54,639 nucleotides of DNA from UBA9715 sp045614225 (GCA_045614225.1 JAZLCO010000133.1:1-54639); one strand, 5' to 3'. Positions 33,813 to 44,258 are shown, counted from the stretch's first letter. Translations and numbers: made by a program. The notes: generated from the sequence alone by a model not told the origin.

Positions 33813-35303
33813 ATGAAGAAGTACGTCATCGCTCTTGACGAGGGCACCACGTCTGCCCGCAGCGTGCTCATCGATCACGAGGGGAAAATCGCTGGAGTTG
33901 CCCAGCGCGAGTTCGAGCAGCATTACCCGCATCCCGGTTGGGTCGAGCACGATCCCATGGACATCCTTTCCGCGCAGCTGGGCACCATGACGGAGCTGCT
34001 CGTTTCCAACGATGTGCAAGCAAGCGAGATCGACAGTATCGGCATTACCAACCAACGCGAGACCACTGTCGTGTGGAACCGCGAGACAGGCGAGCCGATT
34101 TTTAACGCCATCGTGTGGCAGTGCCGTCGTACGGCCAGCATTGTCGATGCATTGTGCAGCGACCCTGAGGTTGCGCAGACAATCACGGCAAAAACGGGGC
34201 TGATTCCCGATGCGTACTTCTCTGCGAGCAAAATCAGGTGGATTCTCGACAACGTCGAAGGTGCGCGCGATCTGGCAGAGGCGGGCAAGCTCGCGTTCGG
34301 CACGATTGACACGTGGCTCATCTGGGCTTTGACCGACGGCAAAGTGCATGCGACCGACCCCACGAACGCCAGCCGTACCATGCTGTTCGACATCCACACC
34401 ATGAGTTGGGACCCCTGGCTGTGCGAGTTGTTCGATATCCCGATGAGCATGCTTCCCGAAGTGCGCCCATCGTCGGGTGATTTCGGCGAGACGGCGCGCG
34501 AGGGCATCGTGGCAGGCATCCCAATCCGCGGCGTGTCTGGCGACCAGCAAAGTGCATTGTTCGGGCAATGTTGCTTCGAGCCTGGTCAGGCGAAGAACAC
34601 GTACGGAACCGGCTGCTTCCTGCTCATGAACACGGGCGATGAAGCGCCGTTGTCGAAGAACGGCCTTGTTACCACGGTTGCCGCAAGCGCTCCAGGTGCA
34701 GGTCCCGAATACGCCGTCGAAGGCAGTGTCTTCATGGGTGGAGCGCTCATCCAGTGGGTCCGTGATGGTCTGGGCTTGATTCAGAGCGCAGCGGAAACAG
34801 AAGCCATCGCTCTAAGCGTGGACAGCTGCGACGGCGTCTACATCGTTCCAGCCTTCACCGGCCTCGGCGCTCCCTATTGGGATGCGCAGGCACGCGGTGC
34901 AATCTATGGCTTGACCCGCGGTACAACTACCGCCCACATCGTGCGCGCGGCGCTCGAGGCGCTTGCCTATCAGGTTTACGACCTGGTGGGCGCCATGGAA
35001 ACCGATGCGGGCATGCCGCTCAAGGTTCTCAACGTAGACGGTGGCGCCTCGGCGAACAACTTCCTCATGCAATTCCAAAGCGACATTCTCTGCAAGCCGA
35101 TCCGTCGTCCCGAAAACGTCGAGACCACCGCACTCGGTGCCGCTTACCTTGCAGGTTTGGCTACCGGTTTCTGGAGCGGGCTTGACGACTTGCGTGCTTT
35201 GCGAGCAGGTGATGCAACGTATCTGCCCGACGAGAACAACGAGCGTTTGGCTGCGCGCATTGCCGGCTGGAAGGAAGCGGTCGGCCGCACGAAAACGCAG
35301 TAG
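33813..35303 (+). CDS. glpK: Glycerol kinase
   Basis: 496 residues, FGGY family: N-terminal ALDEGTTSARSVLID phosphate loop, GITNQRETTVVWNRETGEP, the glycerol-site segment WQCRRTA, GVSGDQQSALFGQ and the C-terminal DGGASANNFLMQFQSDIL. It phosphorylates glycerol in the cytoplasm. No facilitator or glycerol-3-phosphate dehydrogenase is adjacent. The ribosome site is GAAAGGA. Confidence 0.97.
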   Translation: MKKYVIALDEGTTSARSVLIDHEGKIAGVAQREFEQHYPHPGWVEHDPMDILSAQLGTMTELLVSNDVQASEIDSIGITNQRETTVVWNRETGEPIFNAIVWQCRRTASIVDALCSDPEVAQTITAKTGLIPDAYFSASKIRWILDNVEGARDLAEAGKLAFGTIDTWLIWALTDGKVHATDPTNASRTMLFDIHTMSWDPWLCELFDIPMSMLPEVRPSSGDFGETAREGIVAGIPIRGVSGDQQSALFGQCCFEPGQAKNTYGTGCFLLMNTGDEAPLSKNGLVTTVAASAPGAGPEYAVEGSVFMGGALIQWVRDGLGLIQSAAETEAIALSVDSCDGVYIVPAFTGLGAPYWDAQARGAIYGLTRGTTTAHIVRAALEALAYQVYDLVGAMETDAGMPLKVLNVDGGASANNFLMQFQSDILCKPIRRPENVETTALGAAYLAGLATGFWSGLDDLRALRAGDATYLPDENNERLAARIAGWKEAVGRTKTQ

Positions 35304-35314
35304 ATGCTAGCAAC

Positions 35315-35440
35315 TCCCGCTTCGGGTACGAGTCCCGGGCGGGAGCTTGCCTACGGCGTCCTCGCCTTATCTATGTAAATGAAAAAATGTGGCTGCGGAA
35401 GCGGCTTCGCCCCCGCCCGGGACTCGTACCCGAAGCGGGG
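35315..35440 (+). repeat. Large inverted repeat, element C
   Basis: Arms of 32 bp (35315-35346 and 35409-35440), all paired but for one mismatch and one G-T. The 62-base interior begins TTGCCTACGGC and ends GCTGCGGAAGCGGCTTC, almost identical in edge sequence to elements A and B 19 kb away, while its arms are unrelated to theirs. It starts 12 bases after the glpK stop and its right arm abuts the rpiB promoter. Confidence 0.88.
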
Positions 35441-35443
35441 ATA

Positions 35444-35449
35444 TATAAT
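35444..35449 (+). promoter_or_regulatory. -10 element for rpiB
   Basis: A perfect TATAAT four bases past the right arm of element C and 38 bases before the rpiB ATG. A -35 would lie inside the repeat arm; none matches well. Confidence 0.5.
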
Positions 35450-35487
35450 AAACAGATAGTTTTCGTGCGTCTCGGAGGTAAGCGCTT

Positions 35488-35922
35488 ATGAAGGTTAGTA
35501 TCGCGAGCGATCATGCTGGGTTCGAGGAGAAAGAGCTCTTGAAGCCTTACCTCGTGGAGCTTGGACATGAGGTCATAGACCGCGGGCCCGATTCGGACGA
35601 CCGCGTCGACTATCCCGATTTCGCCGAGCTGGTTGCAAAAGATGTTGCAGGTGGCGAGGCCGATCGCGGCGTGCTCGTTTGCGGTACGGGCATTGGCATG
35701 GCCATTGCGGCCAACAAGGTCGATGGCATTCGTGCGGCGAACGTCACGACTCCCGAATTCGCGGCGCTTTCCCGCGAACACAACGATGCCAACATCGTTA
35801 CCGTGTCAGGTCGTTTCGTAACCGACGAAACCAATCGCGCCATCGTGAAGGCGTTCCTCGAAACTGCTTTCGGTGGAGGTCGTCACGAGGGCCGCGTAGC
35901 CAAGATCATGGCATTGGAGTAG
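35488..35922 (+). CDS. rpiB: Ribose-5-phosphate isomerase B
   Basis: 144 residues of the RpiB/LacAB family: IASDHAGFEEK, GVLVCGTGIGMAIAANKVDGIRAA with the catalytic Cys, and LSREHNDANIVTVSGRFV. It interconverts ribose-5-phosphate and ribulose-5-phosphate. The ribosome site is CGGAGGTAAG. It is flanked on both sides by large inverted repeats. Confidence 0.95.
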   Translation: MKVSIASDHAGFEEKELLKPYLVELGHEVIDRGPDSDDRVDYPDFAELVAKDVAGGEADRGVLVCGTGIGMAIAANKVDGIRAANVTTPEFAALSREHNDANIVTVSGRFVTDETNRAIVKAFLETAFGGGRHEGRVAKIMALE

Positions 35923-35938
35923 TAGGGCGTTTCATCGC

Positions 35939-36042
35939 TGGGCAAGTCGGCATTGCCCGTAAGCGAGGTCAAGCGAAAATCGTTGAGAGACCTTGGCTCG
36001 AGCGATTTTCGCGGCGAGCGAAGGGCAATGCCGACTTGCCCA
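35939..36042 (+). repeat. Nested inverted repeat, element D
   Basis: Perfect 20-bp outer arms (35939-35958 and 36023-36042) enclose a second perfect 10-bp inverted repeat, GCGAAAATCG and CGATTTTCGC (35973-35982 and 36003-36012). It has a cruciform-within-cruciform layout, begins 16 bases after the rpiB stop and ends 16 bases before the next ATG. Its interior does not match elements A-C. Confidence 0.85.
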
Positions 36043-36058
36043 TCACGAGGAGACTGAA

Positions 36059-36511
36059 ATGGCTGACACAAGACCGTCTTGGGACGAATACTTCGCAACG
36101 TTGGCGCAGCAGGTTTCCACCCGCACCACCTGCACGCGTCGTGCCGTCGGCGCTGTGATCGTCAAGGAAAACCGCATTCTCGCCACGGGCTACAACGGTG
36201 TGCCGCGCGGCATGGCCCATTGCGCTGAGGTAGGGTGTTTACGCGAGCAGATGGGCGTGCCGTCTGGTCAGCGCCAGGAAATCTGCCGCGGCCTGCATGC
36301 CGAGCAGAATGCCATCATCCAAGCGGCGCGTTATGGCATCGACATCCGCGGTTCGAAAATCTACATCACCACGCAGCCGTGCATCACGTGCGCCAAGATG
36401 TGCATCAACGCTGGAATCGAAGAAATAATCTACGCGAATCCATATCCCGACGAGCTGTCGTTGGGCATGCTCGACGAAGCGGGCATTCCGTATCGCGTAT
36501 TTGAATTGTAA
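36059..36511 (+). CDS. Cytidine/deoxycytidylate deaminase family protein
   Basis: 150 residues. HAEQNAI (zinc His and catalytic Glu) and PCITCAKMC (zinc cysteines) identify the dCMP/cytidine deaminase fold; TTCTRRAVGAVIVKENRILATGYNG is typical of the dCMP deaminase/ComEB branch. It probably converts dCMP to dUMP. The ATG at 36059 has GAGGAGA upstream and directly follows element D. Confidence 0.92.
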   Translation: MADTRPSWDEYFATLAQQVSTRTTCTRRAVGAVIVKENRILATGYNGVPRGMAHCAEVGCLREQMGVPSGQRQEICRGLHAEQNAIIQAARYGIDIRGSKIYITTQPCITCAKMCINAGIEEIIYANPYPDELSLGMLDEAGIPYRVFEL

Positions 36512-36665
36512 AAATTGCTGAAGTCCTAATTTCGGGGTGTTTTTGCCCGCCGTTCGCGGGAAGTTTGGACTTTTCGTCCTAGGACGTTACCGTTTCGTTG
36601 ACTATCCTATATGATAGGTTGAGTTGTCAATTGTGCACATATGCGGATTGGGACGAAAGTAGGTC
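36512..36665 (+). promoter_or_regulatory. Control region of the ATP synthase operon
   Basis: AAGTCC near 36520 can pair with GGACTT at 36567, followed by a T-run, around an inner CCCGC/GCGGG hairpin: a likely terminator of the deaminase gene. Downstream TTACCG (36587) and TATGAT (36610-36615) with 17-base spacing are a candidate promoter for the atp genes. A TTGACT at 36598 lacks a matching -10. Confidence 0.45.
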
Positions 36666-36947
36666 ATGTTCGTAGCGATTGTCATCGGTCTCGCGGTGGG
36701 TGTTGCAGCTTTTGCACCGCTCATCTTCGGGATGAACAAGGCTCGCATGGCTTCGCCGACCAGCAATCTCGGTCATGCCGGGTCGTTGCTGTTGGGTGTG
36801 TTGCTTTCGTTCATCGTGCTCGGGGTTGCTATGGCCGTGTGCGCCCTCTGGTTCCGAGACGTGGCAATTCCGTTCGTCCTCGCAGAGGCGTGCGGTCTTG
36901 TCATTTCCGCTGTTGTGTTTGGCATCTCGAAGAACTTGCGTAGGTGA
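36666..36947 (+). CDS. AtpI-like small membrane protein
   Basis: 93 residues with three hydrophobic helices, at the position where atpI normally stands, 19 bases before atpB. AtpI-type proteins assist assembly of the c-ring or Mg uptake. Sequence similarity to AtpI is too weak to see, so the assignment rests on position and shape. Confidence 0.65.
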   Translation: MFVAIVIGLAVGVAAFAPLIFGMNKARMASPTSNLGHAGSLLLGVLLSFIVLGVAMAVCALWFRDVAIPFVLAEACGLVISAVVFGISKNLRR

Positions 36948-36966
36948 GAAACGAAGGGGTTAAGCG

Positions 36967-37779
36967 ATGGCTCACGAAGCTTTAAGCGGTACCGATCCTC
37001 TGGCGATGTTAAGCGCCCTGGTGCCCGAATTGAAGGAATCGTTCAATGCGGGTTTTGTCATCCCGTTTGGCGACACGGGCTTCGGCATCACGCAATACAT
37101 GCTGTATGCCATCCTCGTATGGATCATTGTGTTCGCAGTTGTCATGCTTGCGGGCAAGCGTTTGACGCTCGTTCCGAACAACAAGTTCGTCAACATGGTC
37201 GAATACGGCTATCAGATGGTGCGCAACAACATCGGTGAGGGCACCATCGGTCACGGTTACAAGAAGCACATCCCGCTGCTTGCAACCTTGTTCTTCTTCA
37301 TCCTCATCTCGAACTTCATCGGCCTGATCCCCGGCTCGAAGGCGGCAACGGGTTCGCTGCAGATCAACTGGGCGCTCTCCATCGTCGCGTTCGTCTACTT
37401 CAATTACTGGGGTGTCAAGGCTCACGGTGGCTGGGGCTATATCAAGTCCATCGCCCCGTCCGGCTTGCCGAAGGTGATGGTTCCCATCATCTGGGTGTTC
37501 GAGTTCGTCTCGCTCGTCATCCGCGTGCTCACGCTCGCCGTCCGACTTTACGGCAACATGTTCGCCGGCCACATGGCCCTCGGCGTGTTCGCGCTGTTCG
37601 CATCGTCGTTCTTGTTCGCAGCCATCAACGGTGCTGGCGCCATCGGCGGCCTCTCCGTTCTGTGGCTCGCGTTCGAGATCTTCATGTACGCGCTCGAGAC
37701 GCTGGTTGCGTTCCTGCAAGCGTATGTGTTCACCATCCTGACGGCGGTGTACATCAACTTGGCTACGTCTTCGCACTAA
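36967..37779 (+). CDS. atpB: ATP synthase subunit a
   Basis: 270 residues, five to six membrane helices. The proton half-channel helix VSLVIRVLTLAVRLYGNMFAGH carries the essential Arg, and LETLVAFLQAYVFTILTAVYI is the last helix. It forms the stator channel next to the c-ring. First canonical gene of a complete F-type operon in the usual order. Confidence 0.96.
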   Translation: MAHEALSGTDPLAMLSALVPELKESFNAGFVIPFGDTGFGITQYMLYAILVWIIVFAVVMLAGKRLTLVPNNKFVNMVEYGYQMVRNNIGEGTIGHGYKKHIPLLATLFFFILISNFIGLIPGSKAATGSLQINWALSIVAFVYFNYWGVKAHGGWGYIKSIAPSGLPKVMVPIIWVFEFVSLVIRVLTLAVRLYGNMFAGHMALGVFALFASSFLFAAINGAGAIGGLSVLWLAFEIFMYALETLVAFLQAYVFTILTAVYINLATSSH

Positions 37780-37909
37780 GCCATCTGCGGGCTCGCGCCT
37801 TGCCCCGAAAGGCGCCTGATATTTGGTTACATCGGTAAAGCCATGGCCGATGGAACATAGTAAAACCGGTGTCTCTGAGCGGAGTTCAGGGACGGCAAAG
37901 GAGGAAATC

Positions 37910-38131
37910 ATGGGTTCGCTTACACTTAATGCACTGCTCTTGGTCGGCTATGGCCTGGGCGCAATTGGCCCCGGCATCGGCATTGGCATCGCCTGCTACG
38001 GCGCCTGCGTCGGTACCGCCCGTCAGCCTGAACTCGCTGGTCGTCTGTTCACCAACTTCATCATTGGTGCCGCTCTGGCCGAGGCGCTGGCTCTGCTGGG
38101 CTTCGTTCTGGTGTTCATCCTCCAGGGTTAA
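37910..38131 (+). CDS. atpE: ATP synthase subunit c
   Basis: 73 residues forming the two-helix hairpin, with GAIGPGIGIGIA packing glycines in helix 1, the ARQPE loop and the ion-binding Glu in GAALAEALALLGFVL. The Gln and Ser/Thr partners of sodium-type c-rings are not seen, so proton coupling is inferred. GGAGG ribosome site directly upstream. Confidence 0.95.
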   Translation: MGSLTLNALLLVGYGLGAIGPGIGIGIACYGACVGTARQPELAGRLFTNFIIGAALAEALALLGFVLVFILQG

Positions 38132-38179
38132 TGTCCTTTCCGGAACATTTCATCCGTTAAGGTCCAAGGAGGTTATCTA

Positions 38180-38788
38180 GTGAACAACAGAGCGAACAAA
38201 GCAAAGGCGTGGCTCGCCATCACTGGCGCAGCTGCAAGTGCCTCGTTTGCTTTCCCTGCGCTCGCGTTTGCGAATGAGAAGACGGGTGTCGCGCTCATTT
38301 TGCCCGACATGGTCGAAACCGTCCCGATGCTCATCGCCTTCATCGTGCTCGTCATCGTCTTGTGGAAGTTCGGCTGGCCCATGTTCGAGGGCATGCTGGA
38401 GAAGCGCGAGAAGACGATCGCCGAGGCGCTGCAGAAGTCCGAGGAGGCGCGCATCGAATCCGAGCGCGTTCTGGCCGAATACCAGAAGCAGCTCGCAGAA
38501 GCGAAGTCTCAGTCGGCTCAGATAATCGCTGACGCAAAGCAAACGGGCGAAGCGGTCGAGGCCAACATCAAGAAGAGGGCCGAGGAAGAAGCCGCATCGA
38601 TGATCGAGAAAGCTCGTACCGCCATCGAAGCCGAGAAGAAGGCCGCCATGGTCGATCTTCAGAGCTCGGTCGCGGACCTTTCCGTGGACGTTGCCACTCG
38701 CCTGGTCGGCACCGACCTGAGCGATGCCGAGCATCGTGCAATCATCGAGCGCTATGTCAACGAGGCGGGCAGTTTCAATGGCAACTAA
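38180..38788 (+). CDS. atpF: ATP synthase subunit b
   Basis: 202 residues from a GTG with AAGGAGG upstream. A signal-like first segment (AWLAITGAAASASFAFPALAFA) precedes the usual single anchor (VPMLIAFIVLVIVLWKFGWPMF) and the long charged helix of the peripheral stalk. It is longer at the N-terminus than the E. coli type. The gene overlaps atpH by 11 bases. Confidence 0.94.
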   Translation: MNNRANKAKAWLAITGAAASASFAFPALAFANEKTGVALILPDMVETVPMLIAFIVLVIVLWKFGWPMFEGMLEKREKTIAEALQKSEEARIESERVLAEYQKQLAEAKSQSAQIIADAKQTGEAVEANIKKRAEEEAASMIEKARTAIEAEKKAAMVDLQSSVADLSVDVATRLVGTDLSDAEHRAIIERYVNEAGSFNGN

Positions 38789-39335
38789 TCGCCTTATCGT
38801 AAAAGAGCAAATCGCCACGTACACTTCGCTGCTTTTCGAAGCAGTGAAGAATGAGGGCGGTTCGGAAGGCGTATTGCGCCTCAGCAACGAGGCGAAGCAG
38901 ATCGTCGCCGCCATCCGCGGCAACGCAGATCTCGACGCTGCGCTGAAGGACCCGGGCTTCACGCCCGAGCAGAAGGCGACGCTCGCCCGCAACGTGTTTG
39001 CGGACGCCAACCCCGCGTTGGTAAGCGTCATCGCCCTCATGGCCGAGCGCGACGAGCTCGACTATCTGCCCCGCGTGGCAGACGGTATCGAGGAGCGCAT
39101 GAAGGACGAGCTGAACATCGTCGTCGTGGACGTTACGACGGCTGTCGAGCTCGACGACCATCTACGCGACTTGATCAAGAAAAAGGCCGGTTCCGAAATG
39201 GGCAAGACGGTCATGCTCAACGAGCGTGTCGACAAGTCCATCCTGGGCGGCATAATCATGAGCACGAAGGACGAGCGCATCGACGCCAGCCTTCTCACGC
39301 AGGTCGAAAAGACCCGCGAAGCGCTCAAGAAGTAA
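38778..39335 (+). CDS. atpH: ATP synthase subunit delta
   Basis: 185 residues: N-terminal helical bundle that binds the top of F1 and a C-terminal domain ending with the family signature LNERVDKSILGGIIM. The ATG at 38778 lies inside atpF, so translation is coupled; the ribosome site is in the atpF coding sequence. Confidence 0.94.
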   Translation: MATNRLIVKEQIATYTSLLFEAVKNEGGSEGVLRLSNEAKQIVAAIRGNADLDAALKDPGFTPEQKATLARNVFADANPALVSVIALMAERDELDYLPRVADGIEERMKDELNIVVVDVTTAVELDDHLRDLIKKKAGSEMGKTVMLNERVDKSILGGIIMSTKDERIDASLLTQVEKTREALKK

Positions 39336-39356
39336 CGAAAAGGGAGGTGAATGCTA

Positions 39357-40922
<1,566 letters not shown>

Positions 40923-40933
40923 GGTAGGGAACT

Positions 40934-41863
40934 ATGCCTAACCTTCACGACATAGAGAGACGCATCAACTCCGTCACATCGACGAAGCAGATTACGCGCA
41001 CCATGGAAATGGTCGCGGCGGCGAAGATTCGCCGTGCGTCCGTCCGCATGGAGAATTCGCTGCCGTGGGCGTCGGCTTTGTCCGACATGCTCATTTCGAC
41101 GGCAGGGTATTCCCGGCTGAAGGACGACCCTCTGCTGAATCCTCATGACGAAGTGAAGCATTGCGTCATCATCGTCGTGTCGTCCGATCGTGGCTTGGCT
41201 GGCGGCTTCAACAGCAATGCGCTCCGCACTGCTGAGAAGATTATGAGGGAGAAAGAACGCGAAGGCATTAGGGTCAGCATCATCGCCTGCGGCAAGAAGG
41301 CCTGCGGTTACTTCGAGTACCGCGGCATCAAACCTCTTGTCGAAGTGCGTGACCGCTCCGCCGATCCAACATATGCCGAAGCCTCCGAGATCGCCGAATA
41401 CATCCGCAAGGGTTACATCGCCGGCGAAATCGATGAGGTGCTCATCGTCTTCAACCACATGGTGAACGCTGGCGAACAGCGTCTCGTGACCAAGACCACG
41501 TTGCCGATTCCCGCCCAGAGCTTTGTCGAGCAGATGGAACTCAAGAAGAACGAAGAGGATATCTACTTCGACTTCCGAGAGCACATCGACGACAAGCATG
41601 AGGGCGACATCGAGTTCGAGCCCGATACGAGGCACTGCCTCATCTACTTGGAAGCAGCGTATCTTCGTACCGACGTTTACTTCGCGTTGGTCGACTCTGC
41701 TGCTGCCGAGCAGGGCGCGCGTCGTACGGCCATGAAATCGGCTACGGACAACGCGACCGAGATGATTGCGACGCTAACCAGAATTTACAACCGTGAACGT
41801 CAAGGCGCCATCACGACCGAGATTTCCGAGATCGTCGGCGGCGCAGCGGCTTTGGAGGAATAA
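40934..41863 (+). CDS. atpG: ATP synthase subunit gamma
   Basis: 309 residues; N-terminal HDIERRINSVTSTKQITRTMEMVAAAKIRRA and C-terminal AMKSATDNATEMIATLTRIYNRERQGAIT are the two coiled-coil helices of the rotor shaft. Its TAA is immediately followed by the atpD ATG. Confidence 0.96.
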   Translation: MPNLHDIERRINSVTSTKQITRTMEMVAAAKIRRASVRMENSLPWASALSDMLISTAGYSRLKDDPLLNPHDEVKHCVIIVVSSDRGLAGGFNSNALRTAEKIMREKEREGIRVSIIACGKKACGYFEYRGIKPLVEVRDRSADPTYAEASEIAEYIRKGYIAGEIDEVLIVFNHMVNAGEQRLVTKTTLPIPAQSFVEQMELKKNEEDIYFDFREHIDDKHEGDIEFEPDTRHCLIYLEAAYLRTDVYFALVDSAAAEQGARRTAMKSATDNATEMIATLTRIYNRERQGAITTEISEIVGGAAALEE

Positions 41864-43315
41864 ATGAGTCAAACACTATTTTCAAGAGAGGAGCTCGAGG
41901 CCAGCAAAGGCGCAGTCGGTCGTATCGTTCGTATCGTCGGCCCTGTCGTGGACGTGGAATTCCCGGCAGATCAGATTCCGTCGATTTACAACGCTTTGAC
42001 GGTTGACGCCAAGACGCAGGCTGGCGATATCCACCTCGTTCTCGAGGTGGAGACGCACCTGCCTGGAAACCTCGTCCGCTCCGTTTCCATGAGCTCCACC
42101 GACGGCCTCGTCCGCGGCCTGGATGTTCAGGACACGGGTCATCCGATTATGATGCCCGTCGGCCCCAAGACCTTGGGCCGTATTTGGAACGTCGTCGGGG
42201 AGCCCGTCGACGAGAAGCCGATTCCCGACGAGCTCGAGGGCTTCATGCCCATCCATCGTCCTGCTCCCGAGTACGAAGAGCTGACGACGACGACCGAGAT
42301 CTTCGAGACCGGCATCAAGGCCATCGACCTGATCGAGCCATTCGTCCGCGGCGGCAAGACCGGCCTGTTCGGCGGCGCTGGCGTTGGCAAGACCGTTATC
42401 ATCCAGGAACTCATCAACAACCTCGCCCAAGAGCATGGCGGCACCTCGGTGTTCACCGGCGTAGGCGAGCGTACCCGTGAGGGCACCGACCTGTTCCTCG
42501 AGATAAGCGAGTCCGGCGTTATCGAGAAGACCTGCCTCGTGTACGGTCAGATGAACGAGCCTCCAGGAGCGCGTCTGCGCGTTGGTCTGGCTGGTCTGAC
42601 CGAAGCCGAGTACTTCCGTGATCAGGGCCAGGACGTTCTGTTGTTCATCGACAACGTCTTCCGCTTCACCCAGGCGGGTTCCGAGGTATCGGCTCTGCTG
42701 GGCCGCATGCCCTCCGCCGTAGGTTACCAGCCCACGCTGGCCACCGAGATGGGCGATATGCAGGAGCGCATTACGTCGACCGCTACGGGCTCCATTACGT
42801 CCGTGCAGGCCGTTTACGTTCCCGCTGACGACTTGACCGACCCCGCGCCGGCCACGACGTTTACCCACCTCGACGCCCGCACCGTTCTTTCCCGTTCGAT
42901 CGCCGAGCTGGGCATCTACCCGGCTGTCGACCCGCTGGAGTCCTCCTCCCGCGCTCTCGACCCGCAGATCGTCGGCGAAGAGCATTATCGCGTTGCCGTT
43001 GGCATCCAGGAGCTCCTGCAGAACTACAAGGACCACCAGGACATCATCGCGATTCTGGGTATGGACGAGCTCTCCGAGGATCAGAAGCTCACCGTTAATC
43101 GCGCACGCAAGGCGCAGCAGTTCTTCGGCCAGTGCTTCCACGTTGCTGAGCAGTTTACCGGTCTGCCCGGCAAGTACGTGAAGCTCGAAGACACGATTCG
43201 CTCCTTTGCTGCCATTCTCGACGGCGAGTGCGACGAGATCCCCGAGCAATGCTTCCGCATGAAGGGCTCGATTGAAGACGTATACGCTGCTTACAACGAA
43301 ATGCAGGGTGAATAG
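41864..43315 (+). CDS. atpD: ATP synthase subunit beta
   Basis: 483 residues with P-loop GGAGVGKTVI, catalytic Glu in GERTREG, the DELSEEDQ-like DELSEDQKL contact with gamma and ILGMDELS. It is the catalytic subunit. The ATG directly abuts the atpG stop and atpC begins two bases after its own stop. Confidence 0.97.
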   Translation: MSQTLFSREELEASKGAVGRIVRIVGPVVDVEFPADQIPSIYNALTVDAKTQAGDIHLVLEVETHLPGNLVRSVSMSSTDGLVRGLDVQDTGHPIMMPVGPKTLGRIWNVVGEPVDEKPIPDELEGFMPIHRPAPEYEELTTTTEIFETGIKAIDLIEPFVRGGKTGLFGGAGVGKTVIIQELINNLAQEHGGTSVFTGVGERTREGTDLFLEISESGVIEKTCLVYGQMNEPPGARLRVGLAGLTEAEYFRDQGQDVLLFIDNVFRFTQAGSEVSALLGRMPSAVGYQPTLATEMGDMQERITSTATGSITSVQAVYVPADDLTDPAPATTFTHLDARTVLSRSIAELGIYPAVDPLESSSRALDPQIVGEEHYRVAVGIQELLQNYKDHQDIIAILGMDELSEDQKLTVNRARKAQQFFGQCFHVAEQFTGLPGKYVKLEDTIRSFAAILDGECDEIPEQCFRMKGSIEDVYAAYNEMQGE

Positions 43316-43317
43316 CG

Positions 43318-43794
43318 ATGGCCGAAAGTTATCGTTGCATAGTCGCAACTCCGACCCGTGAGCTGTTCAACGGTCCTATCTACTACGCCGACGTGCCAGG
43401 CTATGCTGGACATTATGGCGTGTTGTATGGCCACGAGAGCCTGGTTGCGACCAATCATCAGGGCGGCAAGCTGACGCTGCACCTCGACCCCGATGGCAAC
43501 GAGAAGAAGGTCTTCCTAATCCATCGCGGGTGCACGCAGATGCTGCACAACCACCTGTCGGTGCTCGGTCGTTTTGGGTGCGATCCCGAGACCATTGATG
43601 TCGAGGAAGTCAAGCAGAAGGCAGAGAAACTGCGAGCGACTCTCGAAGAGCGCAAAGCCGAGCTTGCATCCGTCGACGACGAGGATATGATTGCGGCTGG
43701 AGAAGCCTGGATTCATACCGAGGAGATTCACCTGAGCTGGTACGAGGCGCAAATCGAGTTCGCTGAGACCGGCAAGGAGAGCACCAAGCAGTAA
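43318..43794 (+). CDS. atpC: ATP synthase subunit epsilon
   Basis: 158 residues: N-terminal beta-sandwich (CIVATPTRELFNGPIYYADVPG, GHYGVLYGHESLVA) and a C-terminal helical part. It is diverged and has an extra acidic C-terminal tail relative to the usual 130-140 residues. It regulates rotation. Last gene of the operon, with a strong terminator after it. Confidence 0.92.
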   Translation: MAESYRCIVATPTRELFNGPIYYADVPGYAGHYGVLYGHESLVATNHQGGKLTLHLDPDGNEKKVFLIHRGCTQMLHNHLSVLGRFGCDPETIDVEEVKQKAEKLRATLEERKAELASVDDEDMIAAGEAWIHTEEIHLSWYEAQIEFAETGKESTKQ

Positions 43795-43826
43795 CGTCAT
43801 CGTACGCATACCGCACGAGACACCTT

Positions 43827-43860
43827 AGGGGCCGCGAAACAATCGCGGCCCCTCTTGTTT
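43827..43860 (+). terminator. Terminator of the ATP synthase operon
   Basis: An 11-bp perfect stem (43827-43837 with 43843-43853), AACAA loop, followed by CTTGTTT. Confidence 0.9.
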
Positions 43861-43884
43861 GAACGAGCGGGGTTTAACGGGGGA

Positions 43885-44225
43885 GCGAGTGGACCGATAA
43901 GCCGGGTTCTGTCGAAGGACGGCCATTTATCTCGAACGACAGTCGCCTGTCGCCTCTAGCACGCAACCCGGATACGCGGCGGGCCACCGCATGGTATCCC
44001 TATTTGCGCTTGCTCCAGATGGGGTTTGCCAAGCCATGTCGTTGCCGACATGCTGGTGCGCTCTTACCGCACCGTTTCAGCTTTTCTCCCGTCAAGACGG
44101 GGGAGTTTTCTTTTCTGTGGCACTTTCCGTCGAGTTGCCCCGCCCAGCCGTTAGCTGGCATCTTGCCCTGTGGAGCCCGGACTTTCCTCGCATGCGATGC
44201 ATACGCGGCCGTCTGGCCCACTCGC
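43885..44225 (-). ncRNA. rnpB: RNase P RNA, bacterial type A
   Basis: On the minus strand the conserved core segments appear in order: GAGGAAAGTCCGGGCTCC near the 5' end, then GGGCAAGATGCC, GGAAAGTGCCACAGAA, a GAGCGCACCAGC stretch, and the 3' CGACAGAACCCGGCTTATCG. The P1 helix GCGAGTGG/CCACTCGC sets the ends. It is the ribozyme that trims tRNA 5' ends. TAGAAT about 8 bases upstream of the 5' end is a likely -10. It is convergent with the atp operon and divergent from thiN. Confidence 0.96.
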
Positions 44226-44258
44226 ATGCTGTATTCTAACGCAACGCCAAAATCGCGG

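Noticed and set aside
36598..36603. TTGACT as the -35 of the atp promoter
   Set aside because: No -10-like hexamer occurs 16-18 bases downstream; TTACCG/TATGAT fits better.
37910..38131. Sodium-type c-ring
   Set aside because: The Gln and Ser/Thr ligands that accompany the Glu in sodium-binding c subunits are not present.
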